Of a DNA stretch of 64,000 nt, positions 1 to 11,664 are shown piece after piece. A program made the position numbers and the translations under genes. Within the stretch, counting starts at the first letter, position 1; every line of letters begins with the position of its first letter. The notes under the pieces are model-generated. The model ran no database searches. It saw only the letters and a program-made list of their open reading frames with translations, and was not told where the DNA came from. Source of the DNA: Aldrovandia affinis (lineage: Eukaryota; Chordata; Actinopteri; Notacanthiformes; Halosauridae); NCBI GenBank assembly GCA_029706075.1, contig JAINUG010000136.1, positions 1,412,001 to 1,476,000 of the forward strand. Direction: 5' to 3'.

Positions 1-132
1 GTAGATCTTCTTTACATTCCAGCCACAACTACATGTGGTCATCTTAAGAGAATTCCTGTTAGTGTGCATGTCCCAGTCATACCCACTTAATGCACTCTTT
101 CACTGGATCACACTTTTACATGTGGATCACTT

Positions 133-345
133 ACACATTACAGGTATTTAGCAGACGCTCTTATCCAGAGCGACTTACAGTTTACATTTCTTTCCAATCC
201 ATTTATACAGCTGCATATTAACTGAAGCAATTCAGATTAAGTACCTTGCTCAAGGGTACAACGGCAGTGTCCCACCTGGGGATTGAACCTGCAACCTTAA
301 TGTTACAAGCCCAGTTCCCTAACCATTATACCACACTGCCTACAC
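133..345 (+). repeat. Dispersed repeat with AGCAGACGCTCTTATCC core
   Basis: This copy begins with the core AGCAGACGCTCTTATCC..AGAGCGACTTACA and continues through 'accttgctcaagggtacaa' and 'gggattgaacctgcaacctt'. The end resembles a tRNA-like B-box/T-arm read in reverse. The same sequence recurs at 1968-2160, and its core recurs at 7876, 49583, 52890 and 62996. It is an interspersed repeat of the kind abundant in teleost genomes; the family name is not assigned here. Confidence 0.7.
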
Positions 346-679
346 TACACATTTTAAGGTTTGTAAAGGAAGAGCAAAGGCTTTCCACAATTTCATTTAA
401 GGTAAGGTCAGGTAGGTTCTGGTGCATCAGACAAATCGTTAAAAGTACAGCATTCAGTTACTCCAAATGATACGCTTTTAAGGCTGTGTATAATTTGTTT
501 AAAAAATCCTATGATTTACAAATAAGACCTGCGGTGGCTGGGAATCCGGTGCTTGTCTTTTCTGGGTGTGGTTTCCCAAAACTAGGGAAATGGGGAGTGG
601 CCTGATGCTGGTGCCTGGATATAAACATCTCTGCTTGGATCCCGTTCCACTTACACCTGAGTGTGAGCTCCCTGCACAG

Positions 680-806
680 CTACGGGGAACGTACGGAACC
701 CTCCACAGCTACAGGGAACCCACGGAACCCTCCACAACGGCAAGGAACGTGCGGAACTCTCCTCCACAGCTGCAGGGAACGTGCGGAACTGTCCACAGCT
801 ACAGGC
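680..806. repeat. 29-bp minisatellite
   Basis: About 4.3 head-to-tail units of roughly 29 bp on the pattern CTACaGGGAACgtaCGGAAC plus CCTCCACAG, with point changes and one 3-base insertion. The open frames across it are repeat artefacts, not genes. Confidence 0.75.
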
Positions 807-870
807 AAGCTATCTCTTCATCTTTGCTCTTGCTTCTGTGCTTGTATGATGCCAGGTTGTTTGTGCGAGA

Positions 871-1072
871 CCAGGGCTGTTCAATTCCAGGCCTCGGGGG
901 CCGCAGTGTCTGCAGGTATTTGCTCCAACCGCACACTGCACCACCTGATTCCACTAAATTGTTTACCTCCTTGTTCCAGGAGGTGAGCTAATAAGTAAAA
1001 CCAGGTGGCATAGCACATTGTTTTGTAGCGCATACCTGCAGACACTGCGGGCTGGAATTGAATAGCCCTGGG
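871..1072. mobile_element. Short inverted-repeat element (hAT-like MITE)
   Basis: The two ends are inverted copies of each other over roughly 40-49 bases. The left arm begins CCAGGGCTGTTCAATTCCAG and runs to a CTGCAGGTAT motif; the right arm is its reverse complement with a few differences and a short deletion. The spacer is about 110 bases. The CAGGG terminus resembles hAT-type ends, but I see no clear 8-bp target duplication, so the superfamily is a guess. It has no coding capacity. Confidence 0.55.
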
Positions 1073-1967
1073 CTAAACTTTATTTTATTTCGGAGCTGTG
1101 CTGACTTGATGTACATCGTTCATGAATCAGGGCATGATTCGGTTTTATTCAGCGCACTGATTTATTGCACTCAATTGTTTGATTCAAGGACAGAACACAG
1201 AGTTCATTTTTTGGAGTTGCGGCAAACACTTTGAGACAAGCGGAACCGCTCTGTTACGGTATGAGATCGAAATAAAAAACACAAAATTGTAGGAAGAGAA
1301 TGTGATGGCAGTGTGACTATCCACACCGCAGCGCTTCCATTATTGAATTGATTGAAGTAGTTATTGTCACAAACAGGACACTGCGGTTTAGAGTAGCAGT
1401 AATATTCCACAAACCTTACGGCTGACGAGTCCTATGGGAATGAGACAAACCTACATTCATTAGTATGCCTCCAGGTGTGCACAACCTTATAGGATAGAGA
1501 TGCACTTTACAGCACACAGGCTTGTTTATATTGTGATGTATTGCATTGACATTGTAACGATTATCATATTGATAATAATGTGTACTGGAATTTCCTAACC
1601 TCAAAATCAGTGTCTTAGTGCTGAATGACAGAATTGTGCATACATTTTTACAAGCAGGTTAGCTATTACTAATAAACCCGTAACAGGTGGCTGAAACACG
1701 GAGTCAACCCTCCATGGTGAAAAACGGATATTTCTAAAGCCAGAGAATTGAGCCTTAATGTGTCAGACAACTTTATCCAACAGCCCAGTCCCTTTCTGCT
1801 GTTCTGTTGTCAGGGTCAAATGTGAAAAACATTTATTTGAAAGCTAATTGCCAATCCAGGGACTGATGATGTTATAGCTGATAGCATACCTATATCTATG
1901 CTTTTCATTTATATTTTGCTGCACTTTTATGCATGGTGAAAAATAAAACAACACAAAAAAACCCAAA

Positions 1968-2160
1968 GAGTATTACATTATTACATTACATTCATTTGGC
2001 TCTTATGAGGGACAGTTTCACATTTCTTTACATACAATCCATTTATACAGCTGGATATTTACTGAAGCAATCCAGGCTAAGTACCTTGCTCAAGGGTGCA
2101 ACCTGGGATTTGTGTTACAAGCCCAGTTCCTTAACCATTATGCTAACACTGCCACCGTAC
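1968..2160 (+). repeat. Second copy of the AGCAGACGC-family dispersed repeat
   Basis: This copy aligns with the repeat at 133-345: 'ttacattacattcatttggc', then 'atttatacagctggatattt', 'taccttgctcaagggtgcaa' and 'acaagcccagttccttaacc'. The core SINE-tail module is degraded. It lies in the lgals3 upstream region. Confidence 0.65.
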
Positions 2161-2932
2161 AGTAAATGTCATTTCTCTGGGAAGCAACAGGCAGGCAGTA
2201 CCGCCAGTTTGTTAGGCTAAAGAATCTGTTTATTTTATGGAATGTTGAGTAGTAATAAAATTAAAACATATTTTCAAAACAACCAGTTCCCTTCTGTTAG
2301 AGTGGACTCAAGTTCAAGTCGTTTTTGATAATGTTCAGCACATACAAATGCTTAATTTGATATAACTTTAATGTTTATAATATGCATGGTTGCGTAAGTG
2401 TTTGGCGTGGTGGAAGTAGGATGTATCTAACTTCAGTTAGCTAACTGGCCATATGGCACCTAACTCGCAAATGAACTATTTTGACCTAAAAGTTAAAATC
2501 ATCGGTTCACAATGTTCAGAATGAGTCCTATGGAGGTTTAAATAGTTCAATCTGTATGCTTACCTACACTCTGTAGTCCACCACTGAATATCTAGTGCTT
2601 ATATCATAGAGTTTAACAGCTACAATGCTTGTGAGTTTCCCAGGGAAATTCTGGGAGAATTGCAGGATAATGCAGCTTGACTGCATCATATGCTGCAAAC
2701 CTGTTATTACGTAAAGCCTCCATGTGCTCATGAGAGAGGGTTCCCCCTGGTGGCCACATGTGGCATAACCATTTTCTTAGTGATGTTCACTGTGCAGGTC
2801 ATAAGGAGGTAATTTCCTGGCTCATCTTAAGGTCACATGTTGAGTTAGAATGTTGTGGTATGGCACATTATTTAATGTATATAAATAATTATTTCAAACT
2901 GACACTATACTCTTCCTTTTATTGCAGATAAT

Positions 2933-3096
2933 ATGGATGTAAGTACAATTTTTACACTTTACACACTTTTCTAAAGTAGCTTTCCCTCGAAAAGGTTTTA
3001 TGAAATGCCTTGACAAACCATTGCAACATTCTCAATTTTAGATTATTTTGATATTAGTGACAATGAACAGAGTTGTGTGTTTCAGTGTGAGTGTGT

Positions 3097-3148
<52 letters not shown>

Positions 3149-5945
3149 TGTGAGTGAGTGCATGTGTGTGTGTGTGTGTTGGGATGTGAATGTGCTTGTT
3201 TGTGTGTAAGTCTGTGTGTGTGTTTCTGTGTGTGTGTGTCTCTTTCTGTGACAGCTCTCTGATCCTCCATGTGGCTGTCCCTCCTCTGGTCGACAGGGGA
3301 ACAATATGTGGCCAGCAGGCCCAAACGGAGGCGTGGCGTGCCCAGGACAACACCCCAATCAGCCGTGCTGGCCTGGACCACAACCCGGCCAACCCAACCC
3401 TCCCTCCTGGTCTGGACCACAGCCCAATCAGGCCAACTCGGTTCCCTGGCCTGGACCACAGCCGGGCCAACCAAACCCACCTTCCTGGCCAGGAAAACCA
3501 CCCAATCAAGCTACCGCTCCGTCCTGGCCTGAGCAACAGCCCGGCCAGCCCGGTCAGCCAGTCCAGCCGTGCTGCCCGGGACAGCCCAACTCCCCATATA
3601 CTCCAGGGTGGATGGGACACCCAGGACAGTCACTCTGGCCCGGACAATCACTCTGGCCTGGCCAACCGGGGGCCATTCCGACACGTGACCCTGGCCAGCC
3701 GGGCTGGCCCGGTCAGAGCCCCCCTTACATCCCACAACAGTGGCCTGGTCCACCCTCAGCAGCCGTGGTGAGAAATCTTCCACCCCGCCCCTTTAGTAAG
3801 GACAAAAACACCCCTTTAAGAAGGATGTGAACACTCTGCCCCTTTAAGAAGGATGCGGAAATACTACTCCACCCCTTTAAGTGGGAGGTCCTTCAGGTCC
3901 TTTTAACAAACTTTCAATCACTTTTCTGTTGGAAAGCATTAGAATAAGTTATGCTGACAGATATCAATAGTCTTAGAGTATTGAACATGTAGACTGACAG
4001 TAGACTAATGATTGAGTTTAAATGATTCTAGCTGGTGACTGAAAGTTTGTTATAAGACCTGAAGGACCAGGTTAAAATGTGATTGCGTCTACTGTATCAT
4101 TCTGTTAGTGTTAATGTTAGTGTAACGGAGTTGGTTCTGCCTGCAGCAAGTTTTGAACCGAGGATTACAAAGTAACAAGAGACACGATTACCTCGCTGAG
4201 CTCAAGAGCCGAGTCCCCAGCCAAGGGAACTAATCGTACTCTTATGAAGGCCACTTTCTGCAGTGGACGCTCAAATGCTTAACTCACATCTTCTGAGCTC
4301 CGCTACACTAGTATACATGAAATTTCATGTGATTACATGAAAAGTCATATTAACCTAGGACAGGGGGATAGGAGAGGGGACCCTGCCTCCCATATTGCTG
4401 TATTGGCTCACTTTTTCATTGCGTTAAATCTGAGTTTGGCTTAATTACAGTTTCCTTGGCGATTGGTGCCTTGCTTTTAGTGTACAGTGTTATACAGTGT
4501 TGCCACAACGAGAAATTAAACTTCACAAAGGGGTGTAACCCACATGCCATACATACTGTAGTCATTAATGGGATACTGCTTGGATTTTCAGCATCTTAAA
4601 CAATGGCCTGTTTTCTCTCTGACAGACAGTGCCTTTTAATCTGGACCTTCCGAGTGGAGTCTACGACAAGCTGATCATCACCATAAACGGACAGGTCAAC
4701 CTTAATGCGAAAATGTGAGAACATAATGCTTATGCTGCCGTTGTTATCTCAGCCTCTGTCGTTGTTCATCAAATACCAGCGCTAACACATCTCGCCATGG
4801 CTAATTGGTGCGCCATGGTGACCGTGGCCCTCAGGCGTCAAGCTGCATCGATCGCCGTGGTGATCGTGCCCTTAAACTTGCACCCCCACAGGTTCACAGT
4901 CGATTTCCTGCGGGGCAAGGACATCGCCTTCCACATCAATCCCCGCTTCAACGAGGGCGGGAAGCAGGTGATCGTCAGGAACCACAAAGTGGGAGATCGG
5001 TGGGGTAAAGAGGAGAGAGCCACTCAGGCGCGCTTCCCCTTCATGCAGGGCGTGCCCTTCGAGGTGAGTCATGTCAGCAGAGCGCTGCTGCAGAGCACTA
5101 TCGGACACTGTCTAAGGCAGCACTGGCATGGCTCACGCCCACCCATCACCCTGTAATCACCAGGCCTGTGTTCTGTGTGGCCCAGTTGGTAGAGCACGGC
5201 GTTGGCAACGCTTAGGTTGTGGGTTCATTTCCCACTGGGACCACATATACTGAAAAATGTATGCATTCACTACTGTAAGTCGCTTTGTATAAAAGTGTCT
5301 GCTAAATGGCATATATTATATATATTAGGTCTCTCAGCACATTGTAAAACTGAACAACATTCACCAATGGCACACATGGATATTGAGACTTTATCCTGTT
5401 ATTCATAGGGGGAAGAAACACGCAAAGACTAAGGTTTATAGTGCATGCTATTGTTTAGCATTTTTTTCATGGGAAATACCCCATTTCTGTGGTTTGTTAC
5501 TGGCACTGTCAGCCTTGTGCGCTCCACATTCTACATCCTGACAAAACATGAGACAATGCTTGCTGCAGTACATTTTAAAGAAGCAGAATCTTTTAAAAAA
5601 TCCACCCAGTGCCGTGGTTTCCTGTGTTTCCGGAAAAATCCACGTGCTGAAAAATACACATCAGGAAACAGGGAATTAATCATGTTAGTAGGAAAGAAAT
5701 CAGGGCCTCTTATTGTTCCGTTAACGTGCTTAACCAAAGGCTTTAATTATGATTGTTTTTTAATCACGGTTCACATTTATTTTCAGATGAAGATCCTGTG
5801 CACTCCCAATGAATTCAAGGTCGCGGTCAACAGCGTGCAGGTGCTCGAGTTCAAGCATCGTGTCCGGGAGCTGGGCCAGATCGACAGGCTCAGCATCTAC
5901 AATGACGTCGCCCTGACGTCGGTCAAAGCGGAGACGCTGCCCTAA
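2933..5945 (+). CDS. lgals3: Galectin-3, beta-galactoside-binding lectin (5 coding exons)
   Basis: Galectin-3 binds beta-galactosides on glycoproteins and works in the cytosol, nucleus and, after leaderless export, outside the cell. Coding exons are 2933-2938 (ATG GAT, then GTAAGT), 3255-3767, 4626-4714, 4892-5063 and 5787-5945; they join in phase for about 312 residues. The two-codon start exon followed by a large repeat exon matches vertebrate galectin-3 architecture. Residues 3-173 form a Pro/Gly/Gln/Trp-rich tail with repeats of the type WPGPQPGQPNPPSWPG. The carbohydrate-recognition domain (about 174-312) keeps the sugar-binding set: H217-x-N219-x-R221, N233, W240, E243 and R245. The mammalian NWGR motif reads RWGK here. 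There is no signal peptide, as expected. The tail is longer than the human one (total about 250 residues). No frame breaks were found. Exon 4626 could instead start at 4630, but only 4626 keeps phase. Confidence 0.93.
3096..3247. repeat. (GT)n microsatellite in lgals3 intron
   Basis: An almost pure (TG)n run from about 3096 to 3146 continues as interrupted TG-rich sequence up to the pyrimidine tract and acceptor of the lgals3 repeat exon at 3255. The tract therefore abuts a splice acceptor. Open frames on either strand across it are low-complexity artefacts. Confidence 0.85.
5096..5520 (+). repeat. Source copy of an intron segment duplicated at 8438-8695
   Basis: Sequence in the last lgals3 intron, starting at 'ctaaggcagcactggcatgg' and resuming after a SINE with 'ctctcagcacattgtaaaac', 'agaaacacgcaaag' and 'gggaaataccccatttctgt', recurs about 3 kb downstream. 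The downstream copy lacks the SINE found here at 5170-5326. Confidence 0.8.
5170..5326 (+). mobile_element. tRNA-derived SINE, copy 1
   Basis: The head resembles a tRNA promoter: A-box TGGCCCAGTTGG (one change from TGGCTCAGTTGG) and B-box-like GGGTTCATTTCC. The body reads 'ctgaaaaatgtatgcattca' and the tail is 'gtaagtcgctttg' plus 'gtctgctaaatggcatata'. Five more copies occur in the window. It sits in the last lgals3 intron, inside the segment duplicated at 8438-8695. Confidence 0.85.
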
Positions 5946-6599
5946 GCCCTCGCTGCCCCTTGGCCAGCTCACTTAATCAGCCTCTCTCTCCATTCTCTTC
6001 ACTCCTCATGCTCTTTGTCCTGACAGTTCAGTTCATAGCCAACAACGTGCTGTTTTCGGTTGATACAGGCCGAAATCAGGGGACCCGTAGAGTTTCTGCA
6101 CACCCAGAACCCTGTCCAATCCAGACGTCAGAAAGTACTTGTGTATTCCGACAACGATCAGTAGGTGTTTCAAAACATAAGTTGTAAATCCTTGTAATTT
6201 GTCAAGTTTAGTTTCCTCATTTTCTTTAAGAGGACTAGTTTTGAAACTAGTTAGTATTTTTAGCTTTGCCTATTTTTAGCCAGCTCCATTTTGTAATGCC
6301 TTTCAATATACAATTGCTGTAATGTCTTAACTTTGCTATTCATTTTAAATAATGTTGAATTTGTGCTGTAATTCTCAATATTTACACTAGATGGCAGAGA
6401 GAATTAACAGAAAATAGAGCCATCAGTATTATTATAGCTTTGACAGCACTTGAAAATATTGACATTTATTGGACCAAGTAAAGGTATAAATTATTATCAA
6501 ACAAGATTAAAAGAAAATTGTGGAGTGCCTTTTGTTTGAAGTGACATAAGACCAACAAGGAACCAGTAAACCCCACAGAGTTTCTGCTGCCTGCAGAAA

Positions 6600-6605
6600 A
6601 ATAAA
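6600..6605 (+). terminator. lgals3: Possible lgals3 polyadenylation signal
   Basis: An AATAAA hexamer lies about 655 bases after the lgals3 stop codon, in A-rich sequence. It is the nearest canonical signal I noticed downstream, but no transcript evidence is available and a variant signal closer to the stop is possible. Confidence 0.35.
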
Positions 6606-7027
6606 AATTTAACCCTGCACCAGTATGGAACAGGGACTGAACCAAGGTGTAATAATGAGTACAGGTGCAAGTTACCTGTGTAGGTGCACATCTGATGTAG
6701 ACAGGTGTAGTATTTTGAAGCAGTTACCAGGGTCCAAGCAAAATGTGCCAATCATTGCTTATTGGATGAAGGGTGCAAACATTTAGCCTACAAGCTCAGG
6801 AAGGCTTTAACAAGAAGGTAAGTCATTGTATTGTTCATTGCTCATTGCAATGTAAGTCCCTTGATCATATGTCAAACAGACCCTGAGATATGCCTCACAT
6901 CCTGTTTACATGACTAGACTAAACTGCTCTTGAATTACAGGCCAAAATGTAGAATGGCTTGTAATTGGCCACCATCTGGCTGACCAGGATCATTTTGTTT
7001 TCCTGAGTAGTGGGTAAGATTTGGAAC

Positions 7028-7860
7028 CTATCTGCCAAGTTTGGTTGCTGTAGGCCTTAACGTTTCTGAGATACAGTCACATATGCCTCACAGGATGTTT
7101 GTGTCTTCTCTGTCAAATTCATTCGCGCATAATGGACAAATGGTTTGCAGCATCAAAAAAAAAGTGGTATCCTTTTTCCAGGTTACTCCAGGCATACTTT
7201 GAGTGAAATTTGGTGAAGATTGGATCAACTTTGTTGCAGAAAAAGTAGGCGGTAGGGATATTTTGGTTCCGATTCTTCCAAAAGCGCCAAATTTGGCCCA
7301 GATGCTGTCCATACCATACTTTATCAATTTTTGACAGGCGCCAAGACGAGCGCCCCACGGGGCAGCCATATTGGCAAAATCCAATATGGCTGCCAACAAA
7401 AAAAAACGAAAAGGGCTAGAATCATAAATGATACCACTTTTTAGGGGTTTTTGGGGTCGTGTAATCTGATTCTGATGTTATTTCAATGATTTGAGGTCAA
7501 GTTTACCCCTCAATACAATAAAGGTAATTCCCGAGCCAAATTTGGTGCTTTTGGAAGAATCTGAAGCAAATTTGGTGCTTTTGGAAGAATTTCTGAACAC
7601 AATTTCACAGCTCCTGGACCAAGGAGGTTTTATTCTAAATCCCTACAGACACATAAAAATGGCAGAAAATGGCAGAAAATCCAATGTGGTAGAAAGTGAA
7701 TACATTATACAAAGAGATTTGCCTTGAGCCAAGGATTATGAGGAAAAAAAGAGGCTTCACAGTTATGGGCCAAAATGTTAAATTGCTTATTGTAGCACCG
7801 GTTGGTGTAATCTGCCAAGTTTGGTTGCTGTAGGCCTTACAGTTTCTGAGCTCCAAACAC
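7028..7860 (+). repeat. Dispersed repeat with internal duplications
   Basis: The phrase 'tctgccaagtttggttgctg' followed by 'taggcctta' occurs at about 7029 and again at about 7808. A direct duplication of 'atttggtgcttttggaagaa' occurs at about 7538 and 7568. This suggests a decayed interspersed repeat rather than a gene. The ORFs on the minus strand here are not recognisable proteins. Confidence 0.5.
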
Positions 7861-7975
7861 TTACATTACATTTACATTTTAAGCATTTAGCAGACGCTCT
7901 TATCCAGAGCGACTTACAAGATGTGCATTAATGGTAGGAACAATCATAGTTAGCGCACAAGATCAGTGCAGTAAT
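7860..7975 (+). repeat. AGCAGACGC-family repeat, third copy
   Basis: The copy starts with 'catttagcagacgctcttat' and 'ccagagcgacttacaagatg', then 'ggtaggaacaatcat' and 'gatcagtgcag'. It is close to the copy at 62983-63095, including the downstream part, so the two form a sub-family distinct from the copies at 133 and 1968. Confidence 0.7.
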
Positions 7976-8437
7976 ACAGCACTTCTAGGGCAGAAAGATC
8001 ATAATAAAAATAATAATTGGAACAAAAAAAATAGGGTTCCAGCGCAGAAATATGAGTTTTAAGCGGTTTGTAGGTTCTCTCTACTAGTTTTGCACTGCCT
8101 TTTATACCCCAAGTGTTTGCCAGAGTTAGGATGACAGAAAAGTGATACAACCATGACACTGCTACTGACAGCCTTCTTCTACAAGCAAACCGGGCTGACA
8201 TACACCTGTGAACTGGTTCTGAGTCTACCTCACATACCACAGCATGATTACATATCTGCCGAGTCAAAACCTACACGTCAGACAGCCAAAATAAAACCCT
8301 GCTACAAGAATTTAAATGATGTCATCCTGATGCTGTTGGGGCAGGTAATGTTTGAGGGGGGGGGGGGTTGTTCAGGCATTCCCACCTCCAGCATGCAGCC
8401 CGGAGATGGAAACTTCCAGAGCACTCTGCTTATTTAT

Positions 8438-8695
8438 AGTGCTGACACTATCTAAGGCAGCACTGGCATGGCTCCCTCCCATCCATCAGCCTGTAATCCC
8501 CAGGTCTCTCAGCACATTGTAAAACTGAACAACCGCCACCAATGGCAGCGTTGGCATGGATATTGAGACTTCATGCCATTATTCATATGGGTAAGAAACA
8601 CGCAAAGCCTTAGATATAAATTGCATGCCATAGGATTGTTAACCACTTTTTTCATGGAAAATACGCCATTTCTGTACTCCTCTCTGTCAGCTGTC
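8438..8695 (+). repeat. Duplicate of lgals3 intron segment, without the SINE
   Basis: The segment aligns over about 250 bases with 5096-5520 in the last lgals3 intron, with scattered substitutions. Where copy 1 has a SINE between 'ctgtaatcaccagg' and 'aggtctctcagc', this copy reads straight through ('ctgtaatccccaggtctctc'). No lgals3 exon is detectable next to it, so it is not a second working gene. Confidence 0.8.
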
Positions 8696-8904
8696 AGCCC
8701 AGTACCCATTTCAGAGTGCATATGTGTGTGGATATGCATTAGCACTGACCTCACACACAAACTCTTCCCGTTGAGATTGACGTTCATACTTGAAAGCTTA
8801 CTAATTGCGTATGGCCCCTGCCACTGTGTGGAGAAACGGCTCCAGGGGCCTGAGGTCGGAATTGGACAGGGGGTTCCATTGGCCGAGCAGGTAGTCTCTC
8901 ATCA

Positions 8905-9600
8905 CATTGGTTTAAAGTTGTTTTGGGTCAATATGGATCTAACCATAATTTGGATCCAATTCCAATGAAAAGACTTCCACAATCTCAGCTGGCGATAAAG
9001 ATCATTTTACTGCATTGCATCATTTGAATGTAGAGTGGTATAATTTTGGGAGTGCTCTGACCAGTTGGGTAAAAGTGCTATACAACAATCCTGTTAATAA
9101 AATAATAAATAATGGTTGTATATCTGTCCCTTTTAGAATATCGAGAGGAGTCAGACAGGGGAGCCCACTACCTCCATATCCGTTTTTATTGGCTATAGAG
9201 ATATTAGCTAAAAGGATTATAAATAATAGGAGCATTAAGGGTCTAGACATTTTTGGGAAGGAGACAAAAGTCTCACTTTGCACAGATGATTATACCTTTA
9301 ACCACAGCTCACCTGCTTGAATGCTCTTACAGAAGTCTTCAATGATTTCTCTGCTTTATCTGGTCTGAAGCAGAATTATGGAAAATGCACAATTCTTTGG
9401 TTGGGTTGCCTGAGATACTCCGATCTCAAGTGGTGTAGTGCACCAATCAAATGGACCGATGGCCCAGCTGATGCTCTTGGGATCAGGATGTAAACGTGCA
9501 TAAGTATTGAACCAACAACATGTTTAAATATAAACGTGGGTTTAAATGTAAAGATCGCACAGAACTTCTGTTTATTGGAATTCGGTATTAGGACATAAAG
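8905..9600 (+). mobile_element. L1-type LINE reverse-transcriptase fragment
   Basis: Translation of 9015-9320 gives RT core features: the stretch SRGVRQGSPLPPYPFLLAIE corresponds to the conserved 'RQGCPLSP' region, and LCTDDYT stands where L1 elements have YADDTT, so the catalytic motif is mutated. Further L1-like reading continues in another frame after a stop near 9320 (LSGLKQNYGKC). It is 5'- and 3'-truncated and dead. The outer limits are approximate. Confidence 0.75.
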
Positions 9601-10561
9601 ATGGTATTGTGAGCTATCTTGGTGTCACAGAATGTTCCCTCTTCACCTCCTTCCCTGATGGGCTGTTCTTCTGGAGGCACATTTGCACCTGCTCAGAAAT
9701 CACCACCTAGCCTGAACACTGGAGCTGGCAACACTACACTAACATCTACAGCTACACTACACACTGACATGCAGAACTATAACTACATTTCCTACCATGG
9801 CATTTGTCTAAGTGAGCCATAGAGAAAATTGTTGAGTCCATGAGTGAGTGAATAATGGTTTTATAACCAGAGCATATATTGTGTATGCCCTGCCAACCCT
9901 TAACTTGGCAGATGGCATGCCTGCCATCCCAATTCCTGTTTCCCTTTGTCCCCAAAGCTGCTGATTGCCTCAGGTTATTGACTCTGGGCCTGTGCATTTA
10001 GTTACCCCATGTAGTGTCAGTGTCACAGCATGTAGGAACATGTTATCTGGTGAACTGAGTGTTACACACAAATGACCAAAACACACATTGCCCACATGCC
10101 CCCCTCCACCCCCCCACCCCAACCCCCACCTCACCACCTGTTTGGCACTTGAGCACCTGTCCACCACTTTTTATAGACATAGAAATAAGCTGTGTGTGTG
10201 TGTGTGTGTGTCAATCAGAGCTGTGCAAAAACTTAGGGAAATGTTTTGTTGAACACGCTAAGCTCACATCAGGACTACAGGGCTAAACCGTTGCTATGGC
10301 CAACCAAGCATCTTCCCTGAGTTTTACTTTCCCAGACTTTTCCAGTGACCTCCTGACCTTTGCCACTGAGAGCATAAAACAGCGTCACTTCCTTCAGGAG
10401 ATGACCACTATGCACCAAGGCAAGCAGGGGACCATTTGATATGGAGATCCTGCACAGCTCGGCTGTTTCTTGCTCATCAGTCAGGATGGTTTTGCTTTAT
10501 AAATGGCTGCTCAAGAGGAAGTAGCCTCAGCTCTGAAAGCCTCGTAGGTACAGCGAGACAC

Positions 10562-11111
10562 TTAACCTGCGTTTTAACAGCGGGCAATTCGGCAACTAGT
10601 TGCCGGAAATGCATTAATTGTCTATGAGAGGGGGCAACTACCGGCGACTGCAGGCGATTTTGGCGATGTTACATTTGTGGGCGTGGGTGGCGGCGACACA
10701 GAAAAAGTTGAAAAAGCTGAACTTTCGGGCGATATCACCCGGTAAGAGCCAATCAAATTCATGTGTTGCTGTTTTTTTACCTTCCACGTGGAACCAACAC
10801 AACACTGAAATTTGGTTCCTAGTTCCAACACAAAATTCTGTGGACCCACACACGGGACCTCCTGCTCAAAAAGCCTTCTGAGTTTGCGGTTCATGGTTGA
10901 AGGGAACAATACTGCTAGGCAACTAATATTTATAATAAAGATTCTCCCTCCAAGAGCATAAACATTATAAGCACTGATGAACTATTAGTTTACCATGCTA
11001 AAATTTTGGAACCACTTTGAGGAGGCCATTCAAGCATGACAACACACGGGGTGAATGCCCACTGGGCGATTTCATCGCCTAGAATCGCCGGCTGTTAAAA
11101 CGCAGGGTTAA
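10562..11111. mobile_element. Non-autonomous TTAA-flanked MITE (piggyBac-like)
   Basis: The element lies between TTAA at 10562-10565 and TTAA at 11108-11111. Its termini are inverted repeats: left CCTGCGTTTTAACAGC, right GCTGTTAAAACGCAGGG. The right end gives CCC after TTAA, and the left end has lost one C. TTAA target sites and CCC termini are typical of piggyBac elements. Inside the left end is a perfect 16-base palindrome (10590-10605, CGGCAACTAGTTGCCG). No transposase is present; frames inside (10618-10909) are not recognisable. Confidence 0.65.
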
Positions 11112-11664
11112 CCTGTAATCACACAAAACAAGAGTCTACAAAAGCACACCAGCAGCACTTCAATGTTTGCTATTGGTGTCACAGCACAAGTGTCATGATT
11201 TAGTAGGAAACATTACTCTGAATTAAAAAAAACAAACACATGCAGGCCTCCTGATAAAAGAGCCTGTTATCACAGGGTCATAGCGAGGTCATCCTGGAAG
11301 ATCTTTCTCCTGCTGGCAGCTGCTGATTGGCAGGTGGCAACGGGAGCAGCAGAGCTACCGTCCGTTACAGAAGCCAGTGTCCTGTATTCAAATCCAGGCT
11401 CTACTGTAAGGAAGCTGATTTGTGCCAAAGTTAGAACAAAGCAAATGCAAAATTGAAATGGAAATAACTGAACCAGTAACAGAGGTTGGATTTTTAGGCA
11501 TAATATGTGTACACAGTTGAAATGTATCAAAAATAAAAAAATATTTGCGGGGAAGTAAAAGGAAGGTTAATTTGCATTTAATGAATGAGTCTTTTCCTTT
11601 GGCATTCTATGATCCATTCGCAGATGACCTACTGTCATGTTTTTATATTTTTATAAAAATACAG

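Larger units (their letters stand above)
1..2932. other. Intergenic region upstream of lgals3
   Basis: No protein-coding exon is recognisable before the first lgals3 coding exon. The stretch holds two copies of a dispersed repeat (133-345 and 1968-2160), a 29-bp minisatellite (680-806) and an inverted-repeat element (871-1072), described separately. The untranslated first exon and promoter of lgals3 should lie here but I could not place them. A TATA-like string near 2876-2887 lies only about 45 bases before a good splice acceptor (ending 2927), so it is ambiguous as a promoter. Confidence 0.5.

Noticed and set aside
3038..3620. Long minus-strand ORFs across the lgals3 repeat exon and (GT)n tract
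   Set aside because: They are antisense to a well-supported exon and consist of Thr-His repeats from the microsatellite; no start context or homologue.
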